From contig JADJVV010000001.1 of assembly GCA_016710435.1 (NCBI GenBank), forward strand, positions 3,350,030 to 3,414,029: a stretch of DNA of 64,000 nucleotides. The letters are read 5' to 3'. The stretch comes from Hyphomicrobiales bacterium (GTDB taxonomy: Bacteria > Pseudomonadota > Alphaproteobacteria > Rhizobiales > Aestuariivirgaceae). Every line of letters starts with the position of its first letter. The first letter of the stretch is position 1. The position numbers and the translations under genes were made by a program. Below the pieces are notes generated by a model. The model searched no databases, was not told the origin of the DNA, and worked only from the letters and a program-made list of their open reading frames with translations. This document shows positions 17,640 to 26,056 of the stretch, piece after piece.

Positions 17640-17665
17640 AAAGGCCGGGAAAAATCCCGGCCTTT
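17640..17665. terminator. Bidirectional Rho-independent terminator between iolE and the glycine-zipper gene
   Basis: Perfect 11-base stem AAAGGCCGGGA / TCCCGGCCTTT with a 4-base loop. A-run and T-run flanks serve both convergent genes. Confidence 0.85.
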
Positions 17666-17685
17666 CTCATTCTGATCGCGTGGAC

Positions 17686-18018
17686 TTACCAGCTGCGGCA
17701 ATCGTCGTAGGCTGCCCAGTAGTACTTGTCCCACTTGGAGCCCGAGTGCACCATGCCGAGGCCCGCACCGCCGGCCGCACCGAACACGGTGGATTTCTTG
17801 CCGCCCACAGCCGAACCGATGAGCCCGCCGACGACGCCGCCGACGATCATGTTCTGCAAGACCTTCTTGTTGGTCTTCTTGTTGGCGTAGTTCGTCGCGT
17901 AATTCTTGCAATAATGCTTGCTCTTGGCTTCGGCCACACCAGCCGTGCCAATCGCCACCGGCATCGCCAGCGATGCAACCATGGCCGCGCTCATGACTGT
18001 GGAAAGGATCTTCTTCAT
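17686..18018 (-). CDS. Small exported glycine-zipper protein
   Basis: A 110-residue protein with a signal peptide (STVMSAAMVASLAMPVAIG... to about residue 32) and a glycine-zipper segment NMIVGGVVGGLIGSAVGG followed by GAAGGAGLG, the pattern of 2TM glycine-zipper outer-membrane proteins. Before it stands a Tyr/Asn/Lys-rich stretch with one cysteine. It may insert into the envelope; no function is known. The ATG at 18018 has AGGAGC upstream. It shares a bidirectional terminator with iolE. Confidence 0.7.
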   Translation of the reverse strand: MKKILSTVMSAAMVASLAMPVAIGTAGVAEAKSKHYCKNYATNYANKKTNKKVLQNMIVGGVVGGLIGSAVGGKKSTVFGAAGGAGLGMVHSGSKWDKYYWAAYDDCRSW

Positions 18019-18168
18019 GGATATGCTCCTCGCTGTTTTATCCAGTTGATGCACCCAATTAGCACTGCGACTCTGGCGAAAACATGAACTCGGCGTTCAT
18101 CTCCCGTTCAGCTTCGCAGGGCCTGGGCTCTACCCCCGATAGAAACCATGCTCGCACATAAACCGGAA

Positions 18169-19068
18169 CTATTCCAGCCGCGCCGGAAATCCGGGGGCGC
18201 GGAGATCGGTGCCGAGAGCGTCTTCCAGCAGCTTGGCGATCTGGGTGGATTGCGCAGCCCCGCCATAGACGGCCTTGCCCTTCATGAAGGTCTGGTTGGT
18301 CATGGAGGCAAGATCGAGCGGCACCCCGAACTCCTTGCCGAAGGCCATGGCGAAGCCCAGGTCCTTGAGCGCCAGGTCCATGGAGAAGGCGATGTCGTAG
18401 CTGCCGTTGAGGATAAGCTGCCCCTCCGTCTCGTGCACGAAGCTCGATCCGCTGGAGGCGGTGATGGCCTGCCAGGCCTGCCCCAGATCCAGGCCACCGC
18501 GCTTGGCCAGCATGAGGGCCTCCGCGTCCGCCACCAGATGGATGAAGGCGAGCATGTTGGTGATCACCTTGATGATCGCCGCCGAGCCGATGGGCCCCAT
18601 GTGGAAGATCTTCTTGCCGATCGATTGCAGCGCCTTGCGGTGCGCTTCAAAAAGTGCCGCATCGCCGCCGACCAGCACGGTGATCTCGCCCCGCGCCGCA
18701 AGGTGCACGCCACCCGTCACCGGACATTCCAGCGTGCGCACACCCTTCTCCGCCGCGAGGCCTGAGAGCCGCACCATCTCGTCCCGCCCGTTGGTGGAAT
18801 TTTCAAGCCAGGTGGAGCCCGGCTTCAGCGTGGCAAGGATTTGCCGGAGTACCTTCTCCGAAACGGCGGGAGATGGCAGGCAGGTGAAGACATGATCCAC
18901 CTGCCCCGCCAGCGCCTGTGGACTCTCTGCCCAGATGGCACCGGCCGCGATGTGACGTTCCGCCAGGCCCTTGTCGATGTCATGCACCACGACGTCGAAG
19001 CCGTTGCGGATGAGGCTCATGGCCAGATGCCCGCCGAGATTTCCGAGGCCGATATAACCGTATTTCAT
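18169..19068 (-). CDS. NAD(P)-dependent dehydrogenase, 3-hydroxyisobutyrate dehydrogenase family
   Basis: A 299-residue beta-hydroxyacid dehydrogenase. The Rossmann motif GYIGLGNLGGHLAMSL opens the protein; CPVTGGVHLAARGEITVLVGG is the substrate loop and the catalytic lysine lies in IKVITNMLAFIH. It oxidises a 3-hydroxyacid or reduces a tartronate-semialdehyde-like product. The gene overlaps the enolase-superfamily gene by four bases (start inside its end), so the pair is one operon and probably one sugar-acid pathway. Exact substrate unknown. Confidence 0.85.
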   Translation of the reverse strand: MKYGYIGLGNLGGHLAMSLIRNGFDVVVHDIDKGLAERHIAAGAIWAESPQALAGQVDHVFTCLPSPAVSEKVLRQILATLKPGSTWLENSTNGRDEMVRLSGLAAEKGVRTLECPVTGGVHLAARGEITVLVGGDAALFEAHRKALQSIGKKIFHMGPIGSAAIIKVITNMLAFIHLVADAEALMLAKRGGLDLGQAWQAITASSGSSFVHETEGQLILNGSYDIAFSMDLALKDLGFAMAFGKEFGVPLDLASMTNQTFMKGKAVYGGAAQSTQIAKLLEDALGTDLRAPGFPARLE

Positions 19069-20261
19069 ACATTCACCGGATGGTTGGTCATTTCAAGATG
19101 CAGGCGGTCGCCCGTGTAGGGGTGGGCCAGCGCCACCTCCTCGTTCAGTTCAACGCCAAGGCCCGGCTCCGTCGGAGGGATCACATAACCCTGCTCCCAG
19201 CGGATCGGCTTTTTCAGCAGCTTGGCGTAGAAACCGCCGAAGGTTTCGATACTTTCGAGAATGAGGAAGTTCGGCAGCGACGTGCCATACTGGATGTTGG
19301 CCGCCGCTTCGATTGGACCCGCATAGAGGTGCGGTGCGATCTGCGCGTAATTCACTTCCGCCATGCCGGCGATTTTCTTGGCTTCCCAAATGCCGCCGAC
19401 GCGCCCCAGCGCCATCTGCAAGATCGAGGCGGCGCGCAGTTCCAGCACCCGCCCGAATTCATATTTCGTGGTCAGTCGCTCGCCTGTTGCAACGGGAATG
19501 GAAGTGCCGCGCGCCACCAGCGCCATTTCCTCCGGCCGGTCCGGGGGTGTCGGCTCTTCGAACCAGAGCGGATTGTAGGGCTCGATCTGCTTGGCAAAAC
19601 GGATGGCGCCCGATGCGGTGAACTGCCCGTGAGTGCCGAACAGCAAGTCCGCCTTGTTGCCCACCGCCTCACGGATCAGGCGGCAGAACCTGGTGCAAAG
19701 CTCCATGGATTCGAGCGACGGCTGGCGCGGGTCGAAGGACGAATATGGCGCCGCCGGATCGAACTTGATGCCCGTGAAGCCGAGCTTCACGTAGTGCGCG
19801 GCCCGCTCGGCGGATTGCTCCGCATTCCAGTAGATCGAGTCGTCCTGCTTCTTCGCCAGGTCCGGATAGATGTAGGTGTAGGAGCGCAGCTTCTCATGCA
19901 CCCGCCCGCCGATCAACTCGTAGATGGGCTTGTTGAGCGCCTTGCCGAGAATGTCCCAAAGCGCGATCTCGATGCCTGACAACACGCCCATCAGGCTCAC
20001 GTCGGGCCGGTGGGTGAAGCCCGAGCCATAGACCTTGCGCCACAGGCTTTCGATGTGGAACGGGTCCATGCCCTCCACATAACGGTGGAAGGTGTCCTCG
20101 ATCATGGCCGTCATGGCCTTGGGGCCGAAGGTGGCGCAGTAGCATTCACCGTACCCCACGATCCCCGTGTCCGTGGTGAGTTTCACAAATGTGAAATATC
20201 TCCCACCCCACCCCGGGGGCGGATTGCCGACGATGAATACCTGGAGGTCCTTGATCTTCAT
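19065..20261 (-). CDS. Enolase-superfamily mandelate racemase/muconate lactonizing enzyme, unusual metal site
   Basis: A 398-residue protein with the N-terminal capping domain and C-terminal TIM barrel of the MR/MLE group, closest by eye to the sugar-acid dehydratases. Two acidic ligands are in place: PLWFEEP (E235/E236) and VATGERL (E261), and a histidine in IAPHLY (H311). The first metal ligand, normally Asp in a D-x-HG motif, is here glycine (LLFGTHGQ, G209), and the usual QPD-x-GR strand reads QMALGR. Either the site is rearranged in this subfamily or activity is altered. It is translated just before the dehydrogenase at 18169-19068 (4-base overlap). Confidence 0.8.
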   Translation of the reverse strand: MKIKDLQVFIVGNPPPGWGGRYFTFVKLTTDTGIVGYGECYCATFGPKAMTAMIEDTFHRYVEGMDPFHIESLWRKVYGSGFTHRPDVSLMGVLSGIEIALWDILGKALNKPIYELIGGRVHEKLRSYTYIYPDLAKKQDDSIYWNAEQSAERAAHYVKLGFTGIKFDPAAPYSSFDPRQPSLESMELCTRFCRLIREAVGNKADLLFGTHGQFTASGAIRFAKQIEPYNPLWFEEPTPPDRPEEMALVARGTSIPVATGERLTTKYEFGRVLELRAASILQMALGRVGGIWEAKKIAGMAEVNYAQIAPHLYAGPIEAAANIQYGTSLPNFLILESIETFGGFYAKLLKKPIRWEQGYVIPPTEPGLGVELNEEVALAHPYTGDRLHLEMTNHPVNV

Positions 20262-20396
20262 GCTGTGCTTCCCGATTTTCCCCACATTGGCAAAATCAAT
20301 CCCGTTCGGGAATGCCCTCCCACATCGCCGTGGCAACAGTTTTTTTCACCGCGACAACCCTTTGCCGCATCCCATTGTTGCGGCTACGCTGCCGCC

Positions 20397-22013
20397 ATGA
20401 GCACATTTGACTACATCATTGTCGGCGCTGGATCGGCTGGCTGCGTGCTGGCAGAACGTCTTTCCGCCAGCGGACGGCACTCTGTCCTCGTTCTGGAGGC
20501 CGGCGGCAGCGACATGCGCTTTTACGTGCAGATGCCGCTGGGCTACGGCAAGACATTCTATGACAAGTCGGTCAACTGGCTTTATACAACGGAAGCGGAC
20601 CCCGGACTGAACGGCCAGCAGGACAACTGGCCCCGCGGCAAGGTCCTGGGCGGCTCTAGCTCCATCAACGCGATGGTCTATATCCGTGGCCAGAAGGCGG
20701 ATTATGACGGTTGGCGCGACGCGGGAAATCCCGGATGGGGATGGGACGACGTACTGCCCGCCTACAAGGCCATGGAAGATGTGGAAACAGGCAGCGACGC
20801 CTGGCACGGGCGCGGCGGCCCGCTGCACGTGACCGATCCCAGCAACGCCGTCCATCCAATGACCAGGGACTACATCAAGGCCTGCGAAAGAGTGGGCCTT
20901 AGATACAACGCCGACTTCAACGGTGAAACCCAGGAAGGCGCCGGCGTCTATCACACCACCACGAAAGGCGGCATCCGCCTGAGCGCCGCCCGCGCCTTCC
21001 TGCGCCCCGCCATGAAGCGGAAAAATGTCCGTGTACGAACCAATTGCCTCGTGACTCGGCTCCTGTTCGATGGCACCCGTTGCACCGGCGTCGAATACCT
21101 GCGCGATGGCGCGACGCGGCAAACAACAGCGGTACGCGAAGTGATCCTCGCGGGCGGCGCCGTCAATTCTCCGCAACTGTTGCAACTCAGTGGCATTGGA
21201 CCCGCTGCCCTCCTCAGCCAGCATGGCATCGCCATGCGCGTGGACAATCCCAATGTCGGCCAGCATCTCGAGGACCATCTCGGCATCAACTACACCTACC
21301 GCATGAAGGTGCCGACGCTGAATGACGAGTTGCGCCCCTGGTGGGGCAAGTTGAAGGTCGGCCTGCAATACCTGCTGTTCCGCACCGGCCCCCTCAGCCT
21401 CTCGATCAATCATGGCGGCGGGTTCTTCAAGACCAATCCGGCTTACGCGCAGCCGAACATGCAACTCTATTTCCAGGCCTTCTCCACGTTGAAGCCGAAG
21501 GTGGGGGAGCGGCCCATTCTCTCGCCTGATCCGTTTTCGGGCATGTCCATTGGCCTGTCGAATTGCCGTCCGACATCGCGGGGCTGGATCAACATCCGTT
21601 CGGCGGACCCGCGCCAGCATCCGCTGATTTGCGGAAATGCGTTCAGCACGGACAACGATATCGAGGAGATGCTCGCCGCCGTGAAGTTCATCCGCCGAAT
21701 TGCCGACCAGCAACCGCTGAGGGATCTGATCGTGGAGGAACTGCGCCCCGGCCCGGCTGTGCAGAGCGACGCTGATCTCATCCATGACTTCAAGCAGCGC
21801 AGCGGTACGGTCTATCACCCCTCCTGCACCTGCCGCATGGGCCCCAATCCGAAGACGTCCGTGGTCGACTCGCGCCTGCGGGTGCACGGCATCCAGTCAC
21901 TGCGTGTCTGCGATGCGTCGGTGTTCCCGAACCTCATCGCCGGAAACACCAATGCACCAGCCATGTTGGTGGGCTGGAAAGGCGCCGAACTCATCCTGCA
22001 GGATGCGCGCTGA
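20397..22013 (+). CDS. GMC-family FAD-dependent oxidoreductase (choline/alcohol dehydrogenase-like)
   Basis: A 538-residue flavoenzyme. The FAD motif YIIVGAGSAGCVLAERL starts the protein; WPRGKVLGGSSSINAMVYIRG and REVILAGGAVNSPQLLQLSG are the two GMC signatures, and the active site has the histidine of VYHPSCTCRMG and the asparagine of AGNTNAPAM. It oxidises a primary or secondary alcohol, passing electrons to a quinone or cytochrome. Related enzymes include choline dehydrogenase (BetA), but alcohol and polyol forms are equally likely. It is divergent from the enolase-superfamily pair; 135 bases lie between. Confidence 0.88.
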   Translation: MSTFDYIIVGAGSAGCVLAERLSASGRHSVLVLEAGGSDMRFYVQMPLGYGKTFYDKSVNWLYTTEADPGLNGQQDNWPRGKVLGGSSSINAMVYIRGQKADYDGWRDAGNPGWGWDDVLPAYKAMEDVETGSDAWHGRGGPLHVTDPSNAVHPMTRDYIKACERVGLRYNADFNGETQEGAGVYHTTTKGGIRLSAARAFLRPAMKRKNVRVRTNCLVTRLLFDGTRCTGVEYLRDGATRQTTAVREVILAGGAVNSPQLLQLSGIGPAALLSQHGIAMRVDNPNVGQHLEDHLGINYTYRMKVPTLNDELRPWWGKLKVGLQYLLFRTGPLSLSINHGGGFFKTNPAYAQPNMQLYFQAFSTLKPKVGERPILSPDPFSGMSIGLSNCRPTSRGWINIRSADPRQHPLICGNAFSTDNDIEEMLAAVKFIRRIADQQPLRDLIVEELRPGPAVQSDADLIHDFKQRSGTVYHPSCTCRMGPNPKTSVVDSRLRVHGIQSLRVCDASVFPNLIAGNTNAPAMLVGWKGAELILQDAR

Positions 22014-22016
22014 GGC

Positions 22017-22289
22017 TCAGTGCCCCATCTCGATGCGGGCCAGGTCCTGCGGATAGACGGGTTCGACAATATAGTGGGGAATGAGCGTCACGTAGGCTTC
22101 GCCATCGGCAATCACGCGGCAGATGTCCCCGGACACAGAAGTGACGCGGCCCTCGCGGCCATCCGGCACCATCACCTTGTAACCGACGGTACACCAGTTG
22201 CTCGAACTCGGAGGAATATGAGGCGTGATATCGGCATGGGGCACCGCGGCCGCCGTTGCCATCATGTAAACTGCCGCAAATTTATCCAC
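22017..22289 (-). CDS. Small hypothetical protein, probably exported
   Basis: A 90-residue protein with a short hydrophobic N-terminus (FAAVYMMATAAAVPHAD) that may be a signal peptide, and a compact beta-rich domain (YKVMVPDGREGRVTSVSGD, then CRVIADGEAYVTLIPHYIVE) that looks like a small SH3-type barrel. Two cysteines could pair. GTG at 22289 has GAGG seven bases upstream. No family recognised. It is convergent with the GMC gene, four bases apart. Confidence 0.55.
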   Translation of the reverse strand: MDKFAAVYMMATAAAVPHADITPHIPPSSSNWCTVGYKVMVPDGREGRVTSVSGDICRVIADGEAYVTLIPHYIVEPVYPQDLARIEMGH

Positions 22290-22338
22290 TGAGCCGCCTC
22301 GTGAACGGTGATTTGCCCCGGCAACAGATTAAACGCCA

Positions 22339-23313
22339 TTATCGGGTCTTTGCAAGACCGCCGTCCGGCACTTTCGCACCCCGCCGGAACTGGGTCGGAC
22401 TGGTCCCCGCCGCATCGCGGAAGGCGCGCGAAAAATCAGAGAGCGTGGAGAAACCCGACGCAAGTGAAACATCCCGCACTGTCATCTTCGAATAGGTCAG
22501 GAGATGCTCCGCCCGTTCCAGCCGGAGCCGCCGGTAGAAACCCATGGGCCGCACGCCCATTTCCGCCTGGAACAGGCGCTCCATCTGCCGCACCGAAACA
22601 CCGCCGATTCCCGCGAGAGATGATGCCTGCAGCGGCTCTTCAAGTTGCCGCTCCATCGCCGAAATGATGCTCAGCAAGCGCGGATCACGGGTGCCGTACC
22701 TGGCCTGTGCCGGCACACGGACCTGCGCCTCGTCTGGCCGTGACCGGAAGTGCACGAGTTGATCCGCAACGGCAACGGAAAGTGCTTCGCCCATCACGCT
22801 TGCAATCCACGCCAGCATCATGTCGATCGCCGCAGCACCACCAGCGCATGTCATCCGGTCGCGGTCGAGTTCGAACAACGCTTCGCGCACCTGCACGGCC
22901 GGAAAGCTCTCGCGGAAACCTGGAAGGCTTTCCCAGTGGCAAGTGGCGCGGTACCCGTCGAGCACGCCCGCCTCCGCCAGCAGGAACGGACCCGTGTCGA
23001 GGCCTGCCAGCAGCACCTTGGCCCGCGCCAGCTTGCGAATGGCCGTGAGCAGAGACCGGCTCACCGCAGCTCCGGGCTGATAGGATGCGCACACCATCGC
23101 CATGTCCGGCCGGCCCATGTCAGGCAGACTTCCGCTGACCGACACGGGTATTCCATTCGACGCCGTGACGGGCTTTCCATCGGCGGAAACGAAACGCCAG
23201 GAAAAGGCATTCTCCGCAAAGCGATTGGCAACGCGCAAAGGCTCCATCGCACCATAAAGGGCGATCATGGAGAATCGCGGAACAAGCAGGAACGTGACGG
23301 CGCGTGCGGCCAT
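22339..23313 (-). CDS. GlxA/CdhR-type AraC-family regulator with DJ-1/PfpI-like sensor domain
   Basis: A 324-residue regulator: an N-terminal amidotransferase-like domain (VTFLLVPRFSMIALYGAMEP... to about residue 180, with AGLDTGPFLLAEAGVLDG and CAGGAAAIDMMLAWI) and a C-terminal AraC HTH pair (LAGIGGVSVRQMERLFQ and VSLASGFSTLSDFSRAF). Members of this group control quaternary-amine catabolism (GbdR for glycine betaine, CdhR for carnitine). It faces the BKACE - carnitine dehydrogenase operon across 83 bases, the usual place for CdhR, so it is the probable activator of that operon. The ligand assignment is inference. Confidence 0.85.
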   Translation of the reverse strand: MAARAVTFLLVPRFSMIALYGAMEPLRVANRFAENAFSWRFVSADGKPVTASNGIPVSVSGSLPDMGRPDMAMVCASYQPGAAVSRSLLTAIRKLARAKVLLAGLDTGPFLLAEAGVLDGYRATCHWESLPGFRESFPAVQVREALFELDRDRMTCAGGAAAIDMMLAWIASVMGEALSVAVADQLVHFRSRPDEAQVRVPAQARYGTRDPRLLSIISAMERQLEEPLQASSLAGIGGVSVRQMERLFQAEMGVRPMGFYRRLRLERAEHLLTYSKMTVRDVSLASGFSTLSDFSRAFRDAAGTSPTQFRRGAKVPDGGLAKTR

Positions 23314-23320
23314 GGCGCTA

Positions 23321-23349
23321 TTTCACAAATTTTGGCGAATTATGTCAAA
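23321..23349. promoter_or_regulatory. Inverted repeat in the regulator/BKACE intergenic region
   Basis: TTTCACA and TGTCAAA, 15 bases apart (6 of 7 positions complementary), in the only 83 bases between the divergent regulator and operon. A candidate operator for the AraC-type regulator. Confidence 0.35.
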
Positions 23350-23396
23350 TCCGATTTTGCGGCGAAGTTACTCTCCCGTCATCCCGGAGGATCACC

Positions 23397-24281
23397 ATGC
23401 AGTCAAAAGTCATCATCACATGCGCCGTGACAGGCGCCGGAGACACCGTCGGCAAGAGCGCCCACGTGCCCGTGACGCCCGAGCAGATCGCCAACGCCGC
23501 GCTGGAAGCAGCAAGCGCAGGCGCCACCGTTGTGCATTGTCATGTGCGTGACCCGAAGACCGGCAAGGGTTCGCGCGACACCGGCCTCTATCGTGAGGTG
23601 ATGGAAAAGATCCGCGCCAGGAATCAGGACGTGATCATCAACCTCACCGCTGGCATGGGGGGCGATGTCGTTGTCGGTGACGGCGAGAAGCCGCTGGAAT
23701 TTGGTCCGGGCACGGATTGCGTCGGCCCGCTCGAACGACTCGTCCACGTCAAGGAACTGCGCCCCGAGATTTGCACGCTCGATTGCGGCACCCTGAACTT
23801 CGGCGATGGACAATCCATCGTGGTGCAGACGCCGACGCAACTGCGCAAGCAGGCGGAGTTGATCAAATCCTACGGCGTGAAGCCTGAAATGGAGATCTTC
23901 GATTCAGGCAATCTCTGGTTCGCCAACCAGTTGGTGAGCGAAGGCCTGATCGCTGACCGCCCGCTGTATCAACTCTGCCTCGGCATTCCGTGGGGTGCGC
24001 CCTACAACACGGAAACCATGGCCTATCAAAAGAGCCAGCTTCCGCCCAATGCCATCTGGGCCTCCTTCGGCATTGGCCGCAACCAGATGCAGGCCGTGGC
24101 GCAGGCCGTGCTGCTGGGCGGCCATGTGCGCGTCGGCCTGGAAGATAACATCTGGCTGGAGAAAGGCGTTCTCGCCACCAACGGCAAACTCGTGGAGAAG
24201 GCCGTGAAGATCATCGAACTCCTCGGCACCAAGGTGGCAACACCTGCCGAAGGCCGCGAAATCCTGGGATTGAAGAAATGA
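23397..24281 (+). CDS. Beta-keto acid cleavage enzyme (BKACE, DUF849), probable dehydrocarnitine cleavage
   Basis: A 294-residue TIM barrel of the BKACE family. It shows the zinc histidines in HCHVRDPKTGKGS, the conserved Glu-Asp in VRVGLEDNIWL, and CTLDCGTLNFGDG. BKACE enzymes split a beta-keto acid with acetyl-CoA, giving acetoacetate and a CoA ester; the carnitine member turns 3-dehydrocarnitine into betainyl-CoA and acetoacetate. GGAGG precedes the ATG at 23397. Its stop overlaps the start of the carnitine-dehydrogenase-like gene, the known partner. Family sure; substrate inferred from this pairing and from the regulator. Confidence 0.85.
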   Translation: MQSKVIITCAVTGAGDTVGKSAHVPVTPEQIANAALEAASAGATVVHCHVRDPKTGKGSRDTGLYREVMEKIRARNQDVIINLTAGMGGDVVVGDGEKPLEFGPGTDCVGPLERLVHVKELRPEICTLDCGTLNFGDGQSIVVQTPTQLRKQAELIKSYGVKPEMEIFDSGNLWFANQLVSEGLIADRPLYQLCLGIPWGAPYNTETMAYQKSQLPPNAIWASFGIGRNQMQAVAQAVLLGGHVRVGLEDNIWLEKGVLATNGKLVEKAVKIIELLGTKVATPAEGREILGLKK

Positions 24282-25264
24282 ACGTGAAAACCGTCGGCAT
24301 TGCGGGCACGGGCCTCATTGGCGCAGGCTGGGCCGCCCGCCTCCTCTTTCGCGGCTACAACGTCATCGCCTACGACGTGTCGCCCGCCGCTGAAGAGAAA
24401 CTGAAGGCCCAGATCAAGACCGCGTGGCCCTCGCTTGAGGCCTTGCTCGGAAAGCCCAAGAAGAAGGGCAAACTCACCTTCACCACCGATCTTGCCGAGA
24501 TGGCATCGAAGTCCGACTTCATCCACGAGGCGGCCCCCGAGCGCGAAGATCTCAAGATCAGGCTGTTCCGCGACATCGATGCAGCGGCCCGGCCCGACGT
24601 GATTATCGCTTCGTCGTCGTCAGGCTTCCTGCCGACCAACCTGCAGAACCAGTGCAAGCACCCTGAGCGCGTGATCATCGGCCACCCCTTCAACCCCGTC
24701 TATCTCCTGCCGCTGGTGGAGACTGTGCCGGGCGCGAAGACGTCGGCCGAGGCCATGGACCGCGCCGGTGAATACTTCGAGGCTATCGGCATGCAGGTGC
24801 TGCGCCTCAAGAAGGAAATCATGGGCTACGTCTGCGACCGCTTGCAGGAAGCTCTTTGGCGCGAGGCCCTGCACATTCTCGACAAGGACATCGGCACCAC
24901 CGGCGACATTGATGACTCCATCATCTACTCCGCCGGCATGCGCTGGGCTTTCATGGGCTCATTCCTGACCTACCATGTGGCCGGCGGCCCCGGCGGCATG
25001 CGCGACTTCATCAAGCAGTTCGATCCCACGCTGGAACTGGATTGGACCGACCTCAAGTTCCCGAAATGGAACGCAGCGCTGGAACAGCGGCTTGTGGAAG
25101 GTTGCGAAGCGCAGGCGGCGGGCCGCGCCGTGCGCGAAATAGAAGCCAAGCGCAACGCCATCCTCGTCGACATGATGAAGCTCTTCAAGAAGCACAAGAT
25201 CGGCGCAGGCCTTGTGCTGGAGCGCGAGATGAAGGCAAAACGGAAGGTGGCGAAGAAGAAGTAG
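24278..25264 (+). CDS. L-carnitine dehydrogenase-like 3-hydroxyacyl dehydrogenase
   Basis: A 328-residue NAD-dependent enzyme: Rossmann motif VGIAGTGLIGAGWAARLL, the HAD active-site histidine in IIGHPFNPVYLLPLVE, and the C-terminal stretch SAGMRWAFMGSFLTYHVAGG typical of L-carnitine dehydrogenases. It would oxidise L-carnitine to 3-dehydrocarnitine, the substrate of the adjacent BKACE. Unlike many rhizobial homologues it has no fused thioesterase domain; instead it ends in a Lys-rich tail (KAKRKVAKKK). ATGA overlap with the BKACE gene. A general 3-hydroxyacyl-CoA dehydrogenase is the alternative, but the context favours carnitine. Confidence 0.82.
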   Translation: MNVKTVGIAGTGLIGAGWAARLLFRGYNVIAYDVSPAAEEKLKAQIKTAWPSLEALLGKPKKKGKLTFTTDLAEMASKSDFIHEAAPEREDLKIRLFRDIDAAARPDVIIASSSSGFLPTNLQNQCKHPERVIIGHPFNPVYLLPLVETVPGAKTSAEAMDRAGEYFEAIGMQVLRLKKEIMGYVCDRLQEALWREALHILDKDIGTTGDIDDSIIYSAGMRWAFMGSFLTYHVAGGPGGMRDFIKQFDPTLELDWTDLKFPKWNAALEQRLVEGCEAQAAGRAVREIEAKRNAILVDMMKLFKKHKIGAGLVLEREMKAKRKVAKKK

Positions 25265-25283
25265 GCCGCGCCCGGAGGAAACC

Positions 25284-26051
25284 ATGTCCCAACGCGTCAT
25301 GATCACGGCAGCAGCCAGCGGCATAGGTCGCTGCATCGCCAAGGCATTCCACGAAAGTGGCGCGCAGGTGCACATCTGCGATGTGAACGAGGCCGCGCTG
25401 GAGCAATTCAGGGCCGAGTTTCCCGAGATCGGCGCCACGCATGTGGATGTCACCTCGGAAGCCGACATCGAGAACTGGTTCGACGAGGCGCTGGATGATC
25501 TGGGCGGACTCGACGTGATGGTGAACAACGCCGGCATCAAGGGCCCCACCGCCCCTGTAGACGACATAGACTTCTCCGAATGGCGGGAGTGCCTCTCGGT
25601 CGGCATCGACAGCTACTTCCTCTGCGCCCGACGCGCCGCGCCGCTCTTCAAGGACCAGAAGCATGGTGCGTTGATCAATCTCGCCTCCACCGCAGGCCTT
25701 TTCGGATTTGGCAATCGCACGCCCTATGCCGCCGCGAAATGGGCGGTGATCGGCTTCACCAAGTCGCTCGCCATCGAGTTTGGTCCCTACAACTGCACCG
25801 CCAATGCCATCTGCCCCGGCGTTGTGCGCGGAGACCGCATCAACCGCGTCATCCAAGGCGAAGCAGACGTGCGCGGCGTCCCCTTCGAAACCGTGGCAAA
25901 GCAGATGGTCGGCGGACAGTCGATTGAGCGCTTCGTCGAACCCGAAGAAGTGGCGGGGCTCGCCGTCTTCCTCGCCTCCCCTGCCGCCCGCATGATCAAC
26001 GGCCAGGCCATCGCCGTCGATGGCCACACCGAAACGTTCCACATCAGGTAA
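25284..26051 (+). CDS. Short-chain dehydrogenase/reductase
   Basis: A 255-residue classical SDR: cofactor motif ITAAASGIGRCIAKAF, NNAG as VMVNNAGIKGP, and the catalytic Ser and YxxxK in LASTAGLFGFGNRTPYAAAK. NAD is suggested by an aspartate at the end of the second strand (ICDVNE). GGAGGAAACC lies before the ATG. It sits within the carnitine operon, 19 bases after the carnitine dehydrogenase; it may handle a hydroxy or keto intermediate of the same route. No specific substrate can be read. Confidence 0.85.
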   Translation: MSQRVMITAAASGIGRCIAKAFHESGAQVHICDVNEAALEQFRAEFPEIGATHVDVTSEADIENWFDEALDDLGGLDVMVNNAGIKGPTAPVDDIDFSEWRECLSVGIDSYFLCARRAAPLFKDQKHGALINLASTAGLFGFGNRTPYAAAKWAVIGFTKSLAIEFGPYNCTANAICPGVVRGDRINRVIQGEADVRGVPFETVAKQMVGGQSIERFVEPEEVAGLAVFLASPAARMINGQAIAVDGHTETFHIR

Positions 26052-26056
26052 GTCAC

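Noticed and set aside
20346..21887. 513-codon antisense frame over the GMC oxidoreductase
   Set aside because: Shadow frame; the GMC signatures are on the plus strand.
20397..22013. Calling the GMC enzyme choline dehydrogenase BetA
   Set aside because: GMC signatures are shared by many alcohol and polyol dehydrogenases, and no betB or betI is beside it.
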